A stretch of DNA of 64,000 bases from Cellulomonas sp. KH9 (lineage in GTDB: Bacteria; Actinomycetota; Actinomycetes; Actinomycetales; Cellulomonadaceae), in assembly GCF_900114185.1 (NCBI RefSeq), contig NZ_FOSE01000004.1:389519-453518 (forward strand), in the 5' to 3' direction. A model generated the notes under the pieces. The model had not been told where the DNA came from. It searched no databases and was given only the letters and a program-made list of their open reading frames with translations. How positions within the stretch are numbered: position 1 is the first letter of the stretch; each line of letters begins with the position of its first letter. Below are positions 48,099 through 59,040 of this stretch, piece by piece. The translations under genes and the position numbers were made by a program.

Positions 48099-48368
48099 GT
48101 GCCGCTCGACCTTGCCACCAAGCAGTCCATCATGACCGAGTACGCCACCCACGAGGGTGACACCGGTTCGCCGGAGGTCCAGATCGCGGTCCTGACGCAG
48201 CGGATCAAGGACCTCACGGAGCACCTGAAGACCCACAAGCACGACCACCACAGCCGCCGCGGGCTGCTGCTGCTCGTCGGGCGCCGTCGCCGGCTGCTCG
48301 GCTACCTGCAGAAGGTCGACATCAACCGCTACCGCGCGCTCATCGAGCGCCTCGGCCTGCGCCGCTGA
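48099..48368 (+). CDS. rpsO: 30S ribosomal protein S15
   Basis: Primary 16S rRNA-binding protein S15; 89 residues, standard length. [39 protein letters not shown] and [19 protein letters not shown] are unmistakable. The GTG at 48099 follows TGAGGAG. A hairpin at 48378-48408 follows. Confidence 0.98.
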   Translation: MPLDLATKQSIMTEYATHEGDTGSPEVQIAVLTQRIKDLTEHLKTHKHDHHSRRGLLLLVGRRRRLLGYLQKVDINRYRALIERLGLRR

Positions 48369-48377
48369 ACGACCCGC

Positions 48378-48408
48378 ACCAGCCCGGACCGTGTCGGTCC
48401 GGGCTGGT
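48378..48408 (+). terminator. Terminator-like hairpin after rpsO
   Basis: A 13-bp perfect stem (48378-48390 with 48396-48408) around GTGTC, 9 bases after the rpsO stop. Between rpsO and pnp it could also be a processing site used in pnp autoregulation. Confidence 0.65.
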
Positions 48409-48612
48409 CCTGCGTCGGGCCCCGTCCTCACGGACGGCCTGACGCGGGTCAGCACGACACGCACCACCCGCACCACCGCACGACCAGCACAACCACCGCG
48501 CCGACCCCGCTCGTCCGGTCCTCGGTAGTGGCCCCCGGAACACGTGTCCGGGCGCCACGGTCGAAGACCGCCGCGGGGCAGGGCGGCGCCTTCGAGAACA
48601 AGGAGGGCACCC

Positions 48613-50847
48613 ATGGAGGGTCCCGAGATCCAGTTCGCCGAGGCCACGATCGACAACGGTCGCTTCGGCACCCGCACCGTCCGCTTCGAGACCGGCAGGC
48701 TGGCCAAGCAGGCCGCCGGTGCCGCCGTCGCGTACCTCGACGACGACACGATGCTGCTGTCGGCCACCACGGCCGGCAAGCACCCGCGTGAGCAGTTCGA
48801 CTTCTTCCCGCTCACGGTGGACGTCGAGGAGCGGCAGTACGCCGCCGGCAAGATCCCCGGCTCGTTCTTCCGTCGCGAGGGTCGTCCCTCGACCGAGGCG
48901 ATCCTCGCCTGCCGCCTGATCGACCGCCCCCTGCGCCCCCTGTTCGTCAAGGGTCTGCGCAACGAGGTGCAGGTCGTCGTGACGGTCCTGTCGATCAACC
49001 CCGACGACGCGTACGACGTGCTCGCGATCAACGCGGCGTCGATGTCGACCCAGCTGTCCGGCCTGCCGTTCTCCGGCCCGGTCGCCGCGACGCGCCTGTC
49101 GCTCGTCGACGGCCAGTGGGTCGCGTTCCCGCGCTACTCCGAGCGCGTGCGCTCGACGTTCGACATGGTCGTCGCCGGCCGCATCGTCGGTGACGACGTC
49201 GCGATCGCCATGATCGAGGCCGAGGCGCCCGAGGGTGCCTGGAACCTCATCCACGGCGGCGGCGGCACCGTGCCGACCGAGGACGTCGTGGCGCAAGGCC
49301 TCGAGGCCGCCAAGCCGTCCATCCGCGCGCTGGCCGAGGCGCAGCAGCAGCTCGCCGGTCAGGCCGCCAAGGAGACGCAGGTCTTCCCGACGTTCCCGGA
49401 CTACCAGCCGGACGCCCTCGCCGCCGTCGAGCAGGCCGCCACGGCGCGTCTGTCGGACGCGCTGACGATCGCGGACAAGCAGCAGCGCGAGAGCCGCCTC
49501 GACGAGATCAAGGCCGAGGTCCAGGGCGAGCTCGCGGAGCAGTTCGAGGGTCGCGAGAAGGAGATCTCCGCCGCGTACCGCTCGGTGCAGAAGCAGCTGA
49601 TCCGCCAGCGCATCCTCACCGACGGCTTCCGCATCGACGGCCGCGGGCTGCGCGACATCCGCACGCTGTCGGCCGAGGTCGAGGTGCTGCCCCGCACGCA
49701 CGGCTCGGCGCTCTTCGAGCGCGGCGAGACGCAGATCCTCGGCGTCACCACGCTGAACATGCTGCGCATGGAGCAGCAGATCGACTCGCTGTCGCCCGAG
49801 ACGCGCAAGCGCTACATGCACCACTACAACTTCCCGCCGTTCTCCACGGGCGAGACGGGCCGCGTCGGCTCGCCGAAGCGCCGCGAGATCGGCCACGGCG
49901 CGCTCGCCGAGCGTGCGATCGTCCCGGTGCTGCCGGCCCGCGAGGACTTCCCCTACGCGATCCGCCAGGTCTCCGAGGCGCTGAGCTCCAACGGCTCGAC
50001 GTCCATGGGCTCGGTCTGCGCCGCGACCCTGTCGCTGCTCAACGCCGGTGTGCCGCTGCGCGCACCCGTCGCCGGCATCGCCATGGGCCTGGTGTCCGAC
50101 ACGGTCGAGGGTGAGACCCGCTACGCGGCGCTCACCGACATCCTCGGCGCCGAGGACGCGTTCGGCGACATGGACTTCAAGATCGCCGGCACGCGCGAGT
50201 TCGTCACGGCCATCCAGCTCGACACCAAGCTCGACGGCATCCCCGCCTCGGTGCTCGGTGGCGCGCTGACCCAGGCGAAGGAGGCTCGCCTCGCGATCCT
50301 CGACGTCATCGCCGAGGCGATCGACGTGCCGGACGAGATGAGCCCGTTCGCCCCGCGCGTCATCTCGGTGAAGGTGCCGGTCGACAAGATCGGCGAGGTC
50401 ATCGGCCCGAAGGGCAAGATGATCAACCAGATCCAGGAGGAGACCGGCGCCGACATCTCCATCGAGGACGACGGCACGGTCTACATCGGCGCCACCGACG
50501 GACCGTCGGCGGAGGCCGCACGGGCCGCGATCAACGCGATCGCGAACCCGCACATGCCCGAGATCGGCGAGCGCTTCGTCGGCACCGTGGTGAAGACGAC
50601 GACGTTCGGCGCGTTCATCTCGCTGTCGCCCGGCAAGGACGGTCTGCTGCACATCTCGCAGATCCGCAAGCTGGTCGGCGGCAAGCGCGTCGAGAACGTC
50701 GAGGACGTGCTGGCCATCGGCCAGAAGGTCCAGGTCGAGATCGGCGAGATCGACCCGCGCGGCAAGCTCTCGCTGCACGCGGTGCTCGACGAGTCCCAGG
50801 GTGAGGGCGGCGACCAGGCCGCCGAGCCGGCGACCGCCGACGCCTGA
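48613..50847 (+). CDS. pnp: Polyribonucleotide nucleotidyltransferase
   Basis: 3'-5' phosphorolytic exoribonuclease and RNA polymerase (PNPase); 744 residues. Two RNase PH domains (about 10-150 and 340-560) flank a helical domain. The active region includes [20 protein letters not shown] and [22 protein letters not shown] domain ([20 protein letters not shown]) and an S1 domain ([19 protein letters not shown]) follow. The ATG at 48613 has AAGGAGG 6 bases upstream. The M16 peptidase gene begins immediately after. Confidence 0.98.
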   Translation: MEGPEIQFAEATIDNGRFGTRTVRFETGRLAKQAAGAAVAYLDDDTMLLSATTAGKHPREQFDFFPLTVDVEERQYAAGKIPGSFFRREGRPSTEAILACRLIDRPLRPLFVKGLRNEVQVVVTVLSINPDDAYDVLAINAASMSTQLSGLPFSGPVAATRLSLVDGQWVAFPRYSERVRSTFDMVVAGRIVGDDVAIAMIEAEAPEGAWNLIHGGGGTVPTEDVVAQGLEAAKPSIRALAEAQQQLAGQAAKETQVFPTFPDYQPDALAAVEQAATARLSDALTIADKQQRESRLDEIKAEVQGELAEQFEGREKEISAAYRSVQKQLIRQRILTDGFRIDGRGLRDIRTLSAEVEVLPRTHGSALFERGETQILGVTTLNMLRMEQQIDSLSPETRKRYMHHYNFPPFSTGETGRVGSPKRREIGHGALAERAIVPVLPAREDFPYAIRQVSEALSSNGSTSMGSVCAATLSLLNAGVPLRAPVAGIAMGLVSDTVEGETRYAALTDILGAEDAFGDMDFKIAGTREFVTAIQLDTKLDGIPASVLGGALTQAKEARLAILDVIAEAIDVPDEMSPFAPRVISVKVPVDKIGEVIGPKGKMINQIQEETGADISIEDDGTVYIGATDGPSAEAARAAINAIANPHMPEIGERFVGTVVKTTTFGAFISLSPGKDGLLHISQIRKLVGGKRVENVEDVLAIGQKVQVEIGEIDPRGKLSLHAVLDESQGEGGDQAAEPATADA

Positions 50848-50848
50848 C

Positions 50849-52171
50849 GTGCCGCAGCAGCTCCCGCTCGTCGCACCCGGTTCGCCGGGTGCGGAGCTGG
50901 TCGTCGGGCAGGAGGGTGCCGCCGCCGTGCGGCGCACCGTCCTGCCCGGCGGCGTCCGGGTCCTCACCGAGCACATGCCCGGCATGCGCTCGGCGACCGT
51001 CGGCGCCTGGGTCGGCGTCGGGTCCCGGGACGAGACGTCGGGCCACTTCGGCTCGACGCACTTCCTCGAGCACCTGCTGTTCAAGGGCACGGCGCGGCGC
51101 ACCGCGATGGACATCGCGGAGGCGTTCGACGCCGTCGGTGGTGAGGCCAACGCCGCCACCGGCAAGGAGCACACGTGCTACTACGCGCGGGTGCTGGACA
51201 CGGACGTCCCGATGGCGGTGGACGTCATCGCGGACATGGTGACGTCGGCGCGGCTCGACCCCGCCGAGCTCGAGACCGAGCGCGGGGTGATCCTCGAGGA
51301 GCTCGCGATGAACGACGACGACCCGTCGGACGTCGCCCACGAGCAGTTCGCCACCGCGGTCTTCGGGGACACCCCGCTCGGGCGGCCCATCGGCGGCACG
51401 CCGCAGACGATCCGCTCGGTGCCGCGCGACGCGGTCTGGGAGCACTACCGCGAGCACTACCGGCCCGAGACCCTCGTGGTGACGGCCGCCGGCGGTGTCG
51501 ACCACGACGCGCTGTGCGCGCAGGTCGAGGCGGCACTGCGCACGGGCGGCTGGGAGCTGGGCGCCACCGACGTGCCCGCCGGGCGCCGCGTGGGTGCGAC
51601 GTCGGCGCCGACGGCCGGCGCGGAGCTGACGATCCGTCGCACGACCGAGCAGGCGAACGTCATCGTCGGCGGCACGTGCCTGAACGCGACCGACGAGCGG
51701 CGGTTCGTGCTCTCGGTGCTGAACGCCGCCCTGGGCGGGGGCATGTCCTCGCGGCTGTTCCAGGAGGTCCGGGAGAAGCGCGGGCTGGCCTACTCGACCT
51801 ACTCGTTCGCCAGCGGTCACGCCGAGACGGGCCTGTTCGGCCTGTACGCGGGCTGCACGCCGGCGCGGGTCGACGAGGTCACGGCGCTCATGGTGCAGGA
51901 GCTCGAGCGCATGGCGGACGAGCCGATGGGGGCGGCCGAGCTGTCCCGCAGCATCGGCCAGCTGTGCGGCGGGCTGGTGCTCGGCATGGAGGACACCGGG
52001 TCGCGCATGAGCAGGCTGGGCAAGGCCGAGCTGGTGCACGGCGAGCTGCTCGACATCGACGAGTCGCTGGCGCGCGTCCGTGCGGTCACGGCGCAGCAGG
52101 TCCAGGCGCTGGCCGGTGAGCTCGCCGCCGCGCCGCGCAGCGTGGTGCGCGTCGGTCCCTTCGGGGACTGA
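50849..52171 (+). CDS. M16 family zinc peptidase
   Basis: A 440-residue insulinase/mitochondrial processing peptidase-like protein. The inverted zinc motif HFLEH is in STHFLEHLLFKGTARR. The distal Glu is probably in ERGVILEELAM. The second half has LNAALGGGMSSRLFQEVREKRGLAYS, the R/Y motif of bacterial M16B peptidases. A gene of this type follows pnp in most actinobacteria; its substrate is not established. GTG 50849 lies one base after the pnp stop. Confidence 0.92.
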   Translation: MPQQLPLVAPGSPGAELVVGQEGAAAVRRTVLPGGVRVLTEHMPGMRSATVGAWVGVGSRDETSGHFGSTHFLEHLLFKGTARRTAMDIAEAFDAVGGEANAATGKEHTCYYARVLDTDVPMAVDVIADMVTSARLDPAELETERGVILEELAMNDDDPSDVAHEQFATAVFGDTPLGRPIGGTPQTIRSVPRDAVWEHYREHYRPETLVVTAAGGVDHDALCAQVEAALRTGGWELGATDVPAGRRVGATSAPTAGAELTIRRTTEQANVIVGGTCLNATDERRFVLSVLNAALGGGMSSRLFQEVREKRGLAYSTYSFASGHAETGLFGLYAGCTPARVDEVTALMVQELERMADEPMGAAELSRSIGQLCGGLVLGMEDTGSRMSRLGKAELVHGELLDIDESLARVRAVTAQQVQALAGELAAAPRSVVRVGPFGD

Positions 52172-52210
52172 CCGGTCCCGTCGTGCCCCGGGATCGGGGC
52201 ATGATGGGGC

Positions 52211-53044
52211 ATGCCCGTCGCCGTGGACTCCTACCGTCGGTTCCCCGTGCCGAGCGCCCTCGCGGGGGTGGCCGAGCACGCCTGGGTCGCCCGCCACGCC
52301 GCGGGCCGCGCGCACGCCGAGGTCCTGCTCCCGGACGGTCGCGGCCTGCTGCAGATCGTGCGCGGTGGCGGCGGTTCGGTCGTCGAGCCGCTGACCGGGG
52401 AGCGGACGCCCGACCGCGACGGGGTCCGGGGCGCCTGGACCCACGCGGTCGTCGGTGAGCAGACCGGCCCGGTGGCCCGGCTGGGGGTGCAGCTGCACCC
52501 CGCCGGCCTCGCGCGGTTGCGGGAGGAGCGCCCGACGGCCGACACGTGGCTGGCGCCCACGGAGGTGCTCGACGAGAGCAGCCTGGCCACGGCCGGGGAG
52601 CAGCTCGCCGCGGGGGCGGACGACGCGGCGGTGGCGACGGTCCTCGGGGCGCTGGCTGCCCGGCCCCGCCGCAGCAGCGCGGACCTCGACCACCTCGACG
52701 ACGCGCTGGCGTTCGTCGACGAGCGTCGTGGCCTGGTGCGGGCGACCGACGTCGCGCGGGAGGTGGGCACCAGCCTGGGAGAGCTGCACCGGTGGTGCAG
52801 CCACCTGCTGGGCACGAGCCCGGCGCAGTACCTCTCCGCCGTGCGGTTCAGCACCTTCGTGCGGGAGGCCGTGGGGGCCGGACCGGTCGACGCGGCCGCG
52901 ACGGTCGCGGCGATCGAGTGGTACGTCGCGGCGGGCTACCAGCCTCGTGAGGTGGAGCGGTTCACCGGGCTGCCGCCCGTCGAGCTGCGGCGGCTCGCGG
53001 AGCACCTCGCGCAGCGGTTCGGTCCCGGCGCGCTCGCGCACTGA
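52211..53044 (+). CDS. AraC-like regulator with divergent second HTH
   Basis: A 277-residue protein that resembles AraC-family regulators with a DUF6597-like N-terminal part (GVAEHAWVARHAAGRAHAEV). The first HTH looks like TDVAREVGTSLGELHRWCSH with LLGTSPAQYLSAVRF. Beyond this the region EWYVAAGYQPREVERFTGLP lacks the usual GYxDxxHFxRxF pattern, so DNA binding may be altered. The ATG at 52211 is preceded by a CATGAT sequence. It separates the M16 gene from dapB, which normally lie closer together, so it may be a later insertion. Confidence 0.65.
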   Translation: MPVAVDSYRRFPVPSALAGVAEHAWVARHAAGRAHAEVLLPDGRGLLQIVRGGGGSVVEPLTGERTPDRDGVRGAWTHAVVGEQTGPVARLGVQLHPAGLARLREERPTADTWLAPTEVLDESSLATAGEQLAAGADDAAVATVLGALAARPRRSSADLDHLDDALAFVDERRGLVRATDVAREVGTSLGELHRWCSHLLGTSPAQYLSAVRFSTFVREAVGAGPVDAAATVAAIEWYVAAGYQPREVERFTGLPPVELRRLAEHLAQRFGPGALAH

Positions 53045-53136
53045 GGCGACGTGGTGCGTCGTGGCCGGTGCGGGAGAGCCCCCGGTCGCAGGCGTGCGGG
53101 CCGCGGACGCGCCGCGACCCGCGGGTGCGTGGCGAC

Positions 53137-53142
53137 TAGGGT
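53137..53142 (+). promoter_or_regulatory. -10 hexamer for a near-leaderless dapB
   Basis: TAGGGT ends 8 bases before the GTG at 53151. Confidence 0.4.
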
Positions 53143-53144
53143 GA

Positions 53145-54397
<1,253 letters not shown>

Positions 54398-54458
54398 CGG
54401 GGCGGCCGGGTCCGCCGGGCCGCCGGTGGTACGGCCGCCGCGCAGCGCGCGACCCGGC

Positions 54459-55010
54459 TCAGATGCCGGCGTACCAGCGGCGCTCGGTGACCACGTGCGC
54501 CTCCTCGTCGGGTCCCGGACCCGTCGCGAGGCGGCGGCTGCGCCCGTCGGGACCGAGGCCGGCGCCGGACAGGAAGCGCTCGCGCGCCGCGTCCCCGTCG
54601 ACCACCCACGTCTGCACCTGGTCGGCACCGTCGGCGCGGAGCAGGTCCACCGCGGCCGCCAGCAGGCGTGACCCGTGCCCGGCGCGCTGGTCCGGCGGGT
54701 CGACCTCGAGGGCCAGGACCACCCCGCCCGGTGCCTGCATCGGGTCGGGCGGGGCCACGGGGGCGACCGACGCGACGCCGACCACGCGGGGGCCGTCGCA
54801 CGCGACGAGCACGTGGTAGCCCGGCCCGGGCGGCGCGGTCACGGCCTGCCGCCACCGCTCGACGAACGCCTGCTCGTCGAGCGAGTCGAGCACGACCTCC
54901 CCGAGGACGTCGACGTGGGAGGCGCGCCACGCGGCGAGCTGGATGCGCGCGATGCGCTCCTCGTCCCCCGGGACGGCGGGGCGGACGGAGACGTCAGCGG
55001 TGGGCAGCAC
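54459..55010 (-). CDS. GNAT family N-acetyltransferase
   Basis: A 183-residue acetyltransferase. VSVRPAVPGDEERIARIQLA begins the fold, and LEVDPPDQRAGHGSRLLAAA is the acetyl-CoA pyrophosphate loop. The substrate is unknown. The GTG at 55010 lies 6 bases after a minus-strand TAGGCT, fitting leaderless expression. Confidence 0.87.
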   Translation of the reverse strand: MLPTADVSVRPAVPGDEERIARIQLAAWRASHVDVLGEVVLDSLDEQAFVERWRQAVTAPPGPGYHVLVACDGPRVVGVASVAPVAPPDPMQAPGGVVLALEVDPPDQRAGHGSRLLAAAVDLLRADGADQVQTWVVDGDAARERFLSGAGLGPDGRSRRLATGPGPDEEAHVVTERRWYAGI

Positions 55011-55016
55011 CCGGTG

Positions 55017-55022
55017 AGCCTA
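55017..55022 (-). promoter_or_regulatory. -10 hexamer for the leaderless GNAT gene
   Basis: TAGGCT on the minus strand (55022 down to 55017), 6 bases before the GTG at 55010. Confidence 0.4.
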
Positions 55023-55051
55023 ACCCTGCCGGTGGGCGCCCCGGCGGCCCG

Positions 55052-55366
55052 TCACGGCATGCCGAGCAGGCGCAGCCCGGCGGCCGTCGCCGCGGCGAGC
55101 AGCACGACGACCACGAACGGCGCGCGCAGCGCCAGTGCCACGGCGGCCACGGCCAGCGCGGGCAGCCGCGCGTCGAGCACGACGCGTCCGCCGTCGGTGG
55201 CGGCCTGCACGGCGACGAGCGCCGAGAGCAGCGCGACGGTGACGAGGGCTGCCACGCGGGCGACCCGCGGCTGGGCGAGCCAGTGCTCCGGCAGGACGTG
55301 GCCCGCGAGCTTGATGGCGAGGCACGCCAGGCCCGCGAGCAGCACACCGCCCCACAGTGCGGTCAT
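55052..55366 (-). CDS. azlD: AzlD family branched-chain amino acid export subunit
   Basis: A 104-residue membrane protein with about three or four helices. The LACLAIKLAGHVLPEH segment and the Ala/Leu/Val-rich remainder match AzlD/YgaH. With AzlC it forms a branched-chain amino acid exporter. The ATG overlaps the azlC stop (ATGA). Confidence 0.87.
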   Translation of the reverse strand: MTALWGGVLLAGLACLAIKLAGHVLPEHWLAQPRVARVAALVTVALLSALVAVQAATDGGRVVLDARLPALAVAAVALALRAPFVVVVLLAAATAAGLRLLGMP

Positions 55367-56058
55367 CGCACCGCTCCGGGTACGGGCGGGCGCCCGGTCG
55401 TGACCAGGCCGACGACCACGGCCGCCAGCGCGGCCAGCAGCACCGGCACGCCCGCGGGCAGCAGCGACGTGGTCGCCAGCGCCACGACCACCGCTGCCCC
55501 GGCCACCGCCTGCGCGGCGCGGCCGGCCAGGCGCGGCCACACCAGCGCGAGGAACGCGGCCGCGGCCGCGGCGTCGAGCCCGTAGGCGCGCGGGTCACCG
55601 AGGCGGTCGCCGGCGAGCGCACCCAGCAGCGTGAACAGGTTCCACAGCAGGTACACGCCCACCCCGGTCCACCAGAACCCCACCCGCGCCGCCGCCCGGG
55701 TCGGCTGGGCGGTCGCGACGGCCGTCGACTCGTCGATGGTCAGCTGCGCAGCCGGCAGGCGCCGGGACCACGGCAGGTCCAGCAGGGGCGTGAGCTGCGC
55801 GCCGTACAGCCCGTTGCGCGCGCCGAGCAGAGCCGCGGACGCCACGGCGGCACCCAGGGCACCCCCGCCGCCGACGACGCCGATGAAGGCGAACTGGGAG
55901 CCTCCCGAGAACATCAGCAGGCTCAGGGCCATCGTCTGCGGGACCGACAGGCCGGCGGCGACGGACAGCGCGCCGAACGAGATGCCGTACAGCCCGGTCG
56001 CGAGCGACACCGAGACCGCCTGCCGGCGCGCGGCGGAGACGGGGTCGTACGGGGTCAC
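55363..56058 (-). CDS. azlC: AzlC family branched-chain amino acid export permease
   Basis: A 231-residue membrane protein with about five to eight hydrophobic segments. LATGLYGISFGALSVAAGLS and ALSLLMFSGGSQFAFIGVV are the AzlC family signature. The partner AzlD follows with a 4-bp overlap. The GTG at 56058 is preferred because GGGAG lies upstream; an in-frame GTG at 56076 is possible. No regulator is adjacent. Confidence 0.88.
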   Translation of the reverse strand: MTPYDPVSAARRQAVSVSLATGLYGISFGALSVAAGLSVPQTMALSLLMFSGGSQFAFIGVVGGGGALGAAVASAALLGARNGLYGAQLTPLLDLPWSRRLPAAQLTIDESTAVATAQPTRAAARVGFWWTGVGVYLLWNLFTLLGALAGDRLGDPRAYGLDAAAAAAFLALVWPRLAGRAAQAVAGAAVVVALATTSLLPAGVPVLLAALAAVVVGLVTTGRPPVPGAVR

Positions 56059-56144
56059 GTCCTCAGTCTCCCGCACGGTGACCACCCGACCGCGCGCGCG
56101 GGTGCCGGCGGTACGCCCAGCACCCCGGGGCGGGTGCCGTGGCC

Positions 56145-57614
56145 TCAGAGCGCCACGTACACCGGGTCGAGGTACTCCTCGAGGCCGAGCTCGCCGCCCT
56201 CCCGGCCCAGGCCCGAGGTCTTGACCCCGCCGAAGGGTGCGCTGGCGTCGGAGACCATGCCCCGGTTGATGCCGATCATCCCCGCTTGCACCTCCTCGGC
56301 CAGTCGCATCGCCCGGCCGACGTCCCGCGTGTACGCGTACGCCACCAGCCCGAACGGGGTCGCGTTGGCCAGGCGCAGCGCCTCGTCCTCGTCGTCGAAC
56401 GTGACGACGGGCGCGACGGGCCCGAAGATCTCCTCGGTCACCACGCGGGCGTCCGGCGCGACGTCCGTCAGCACCGTCGGTGCGTAGAAGTACCCGGCGC
56501 GGCGCGGCGCGGTGCCCCCCGTGCGGACCCGGGCACCGCCGTCGGCGGCCTGCGCCACGACCTCCGCGACGCGCTCGACCGCCGCGCGCTCGATGAGCGG
56601 ACCGACCGTCACGCCGTCGTCGGCGCCGTGCCCCAGGACGAGCCCCTCGAAGGCCCGCGTCAGCCGACGCGAGAACTCGTCCGCGACGGACGCGTGCACG
56701 AGGAACCGGTTGGCCGCCACGCACGTCTGGCCGGAGTTGCGCATCTTGGCCTGCACCGCGCCCTCGACCGCGGCGTCGAGGTCGGCGTCCGCGAAGACCA
56801 GGAACGGGGCGTTGCCGCCCAGCTCCATCGACGTGCGCAGGATCGACGGGGCGGCCGCGGCCAGCAGCGTGGCGCCCACCTCGGTCGACCCGGTGAACGA
56901 CAGCTTGCGCAGCCGCGGGTCGGCCAGCAGCGGCTCGCTGATCCGCCGCGCGGACGACGAGGGCACGACGTTGAGGACGCCCGCCGGCAGGTCCCGCGCC
57001 TCGAGCTCGGCACGGACGACCTCGGCGACGTACGCCGTGGTCAGCGGCGTGAGACGCGCCGGCTTGACGACGCACGTGCACCCGGCGGCCAGCGCGGGCG
57101 CGATCTTGCGGGCGATCATCGCGATCGGGAAGTTCCACGGCGCGATCAGCAGGGCCGGGCCGACCGGTCGGCGCAGCACGAGCTGGTGGTGGGTGCCCGC
57201 CGGGGACCGGCGCGCGAGGCCGTCGACCCGGACGGCCTGCTCGCTGTACCAGCGCACGTACTCCGCGGCGTACGCGACCTCGGCGCGGGACTCCGCCAAG
57301 GGCTTGCCGCCCTCTGCGGTCACGAGCGCCGCGATGTCGTCCGTGCGGGCCACGAGCGTGTCGAAGACGGCCCGCAGCAGGTCCGAGCGCACGCGGGGCG
57401 CGGTGCGGCGCCACGGGTCGAACGCCTCGCAGGCGGCGTCGAGCGCGTCGCGGGCGTCCGACTCGTCGGCGTCGGCGACCTCGAAGATCGTGCGGGCCGT
57501 CGCCGGGTCCTCGACCTCGAACGTCGCGCCCGATCTCGCGCCACGCCAGCGCCCTCCCACGAGCATCCCGGTGGGCAGGTGCGCGGCGACGGTCGGCGGC
57601 AGCGGCGAGGTCAT
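56145..57614 (-). CDS. Succinate-semialdehyde dehydrogenase-like aldehyde dehydrogenase
   Basis: A 489-residue NAD(P)-dependent aldehyde dehydrogenase. [20 protein letters not shown] forms the cofactor pocket, and the Glu base is in [20 protein letters not shown]. The Cys nucleophile is in [16 protein letters not shown], and the end [20 protein letters not shown] is the GabD pattern. Succinate semialdehyde is the likely substrate, which would make it the last step from GABA to succinate and link it to the polyamine cassette at 19-29 kb. The ATG at 57614 has GAGG upstream; an ATG at 57623 is an alternative. It is divergent from thyA with about 35 bases between starts. Confidence 0.87.
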   Translation of the reverse strand: MTSPLPPTVAAHLPTGMLVGGRWRGARSGATFEVEDPATARTIFEVADADESDARDALDAACEAFDPWRRTAPRVRSDLLRAVFDTLVARTDDIAALVTAEGGKPLAESRAEVAYAAEYVRWYSEQAVRVDGLARRSPAGTHHQLVLRRPVGPALLIAPWNFPIAMIARKIAPALAAGCTCVVKPARLTPLTTAYVAEVVRAELEARDLPAGVLNVVPSSSARRISEPLLADPRLRKLSFTGSTEVGATLLAAAAPSILRTSMELGGNAPFLVFADADLDAAVEGAVQAKMRNSGQTCVAANRFLVHASVADEFSRRLTRAFEGLVLGHGADDGVTVGPLIERAAVERVAEVVAQAADGGARVRTGGTAPRRAGYFYAPTVLTDVAPDARVVTEEIFGPVAPVVTFDDEDEALRLANATPFGLVAYAYTRDVGRAMRLAEEVQAGMIGINRGMVSDASAPFGGVKTSGLGREGGELGLEEYLDPVYVAL

Positions 57615-57637
57615 GCCGACCATCCTCGCGCCCTGCC

Positions 57638-57643
57638 TACGAT
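57638..57643 (+). promoter_or_regulatory. -10 hexamer for leaderless thyA in a shared divergent promoter region
   Basis: TACGAT ends 6 bases before the thyA ATG at 57650. On the opposite strand TAGGCA (57639 down to 57634) could be the -10 of the dehydrogenase gene; the two elements overlap. Confidence 0.4.
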
Positions 57644-57649
57644 GTCGCC

Positions 57650-58486
57650 ATGACGGAGCCGGCCGACGCCACGCACGCCCCGACGACCGACGTCCCGACG
57701 CCGTACGAGGACCTGCTGCGCCTCGTCCTGGCCACGGGGACACCCAAGTCCGACCGCACCGGCACCGGCACGCGCTCGCTGTTCGGGCACCAGCTGCGCT
57801 ACGACCTGCGCGCCGGGTTCCCGCTGGTCACGACCAAGCGGGTCTTCTTCCGCGGCGTCGCGGAGGAGCTGTTCTGGTTCCTGCGCGGGGAGTCGAACAT
57901 CTCCTCCCTGGTCGAGCGCGGCGTGCACATCTGGGACGAGTGGGCCGACGCGGACGGTGAGCTCGGGCCCGTCTACGGCGTGCAGTGGCGGTCGTGGCCG
58001 ACGCCCGACGGCGGCCACGTCGACCAGCTCACGCGCGTGCTGGCGGACCTGCGCGCGAACCCCGACTCCCGGCGGCACGTCGTGTCCGCGTGGAACGTCG
58101 CCGAGCTCGACCGCATGGCGCTGGTGCCGTGCCACGCGTTCTTCCAGCTCTACGTCGCCGACGGGCGGCTGTCGTGCCAGGTGTACCAGCGCTCGGCCGA
58201 CCTGTTCCTCGGCGTGCCGTTCAACATCGCGTCGTACGCGCTGCTCACCCACATGATCGCCCAGCAGGTCGGCCTCGAGGTCGGTGACCTGGTGTGGACC
58301 GGCGGCGACTGCCACGTGTACGACAACCACGTCGAGCAGGTCCGCGAGCAGCTCTCGCGGGTGCCGTACCCCTACCCGACGCTGCGGCTGCGCCCGGCGG
58401 CGTCCCTGTTCGACTACACGTGGGACGACGTGGCGGTGGAGGGCTACGTCCACCACCCCGCGATCTCCGCGCCCGTGGCGGTCTGA
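57650..58486 (+). CDS. thyA: Thymidylate synthase
   Basis: Methylates dUMP to dTMP using methylene-tetrahydrofolate; 278 residues. [28 protein letters not shown] and the catalytic Cys in [14 protein letters not shown] are diagnostic, as is [20 protein letters not shown]. folA starts 3 bases after its stop; together they recycle dihydrofolate. Confidence 0.98.
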   Translation: MTEPADATHAPTTDVPTPYEDLLRLVLATGTPKSDRTGTGTRSLFGHQLRYDLRAGFPLVTTKRVFFRGVAEELFWFLRGESNISSLVERGVHIWDEWADADGELGPVYGVQWRSWPTPDGGHVDQLTRVLADLRANPDSRRHVVSAWNVAELDRMALVPCHAFFQLYVADGRLSCQVYQRSADLFLGVPFNIASYALLTHMIAQQVGLEVGDLVWTGGDCHVYDNHVEQVREQLSRVPYPYPTLRLRPAASLFDYTWDDVAVEGYVHHPAISAPVAV

Positions 58487-58489
58487 CGC

Positions 58490-58972
58490 GTGATCGGTCT
58501 GGTCTGGGCGCAGACGCCCGCCGGGGTCATCGGCGACGCCGGCACCATCCCGTGGCACGTGCCCGAGGACATGGCGCACTTCCGGGAGGTCACGGCGGGC
58601 GGCACGGTCGTCATGGGGCGCGCCACGTGGCAGTCGCTGCCCGACCGGTTCCGGCCGCTGCCGGGGCGCCGCAACGTCGTGCTGTCGCGCGACCCGACGT
58701 TCCCGGCGCCGGGGGCCGAGGTGCTCACCGACCTCGACGCCGCGCTGCGCAGCGCGCCGGACGTGTGGGTGATCGGCGGGGGAGCGGTCTACGCCGCGGC
58801 GCTCGACCGCGCCGACCGGCTCGAGGTGACGGTCGTCGACCTCGACGTGCCCGGTGACACCGTGGCGCCCGCGGTCGGGCCGGGCTGGCGGCTCGTCGTC
58901 GGCGGCCCGGACGCGCCGTGGCGCACCTCCCGGACCGGGACCCGCTTCCGGTTCGACACGTGGGAGCGGTGA
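58490..58972 (+). CDS. folA: Dihydrofolate reductase
   Basis: Reduces dihydrofolate to tetrahydrofolate; 160 residues, normal length. The start IGLVWAQTPAGVIGDAGTIP with PWHVPEDMAHFREVT contains the substrate Asp. VVMGRATWQSLPDRFRPLPG and VWVIGGGAVYAAAL are NADPH and folate motifs. The gene follows thyA by 3 bases. Confidence 0.96.
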   Translation: MIGLVWAQTPAGVIGDAGTIPWHVPEDMAHFREVTAGGTVVMGRATWQSLPDRFRPLPGRRNVVLSRDPTFPAPGAEVLTDLDAALRSAPDVWVIGGGAVYAAALDRADRLEVTVVDLDVPGDTVAPAVGPGWRLVVGGPDAPWRTSRTGTRFRFDTWER

Positions 58973-59028
58973 CGGACGGTCCCGGACCGGTGGTTGGAAG
59001 GGGCGACGCGGACGACGGGTCCGAGCGG

Positions 59029-59034
59029 TACCGT
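59029..59034 (+). promoter_or_regulatory. -10 hexamer for leaderless dapA
   Basis: TACCGT ends 6 bases before the ATG at 59041. Confidence 0.4.
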
Positions 59035-59040
59035 GTGCCC

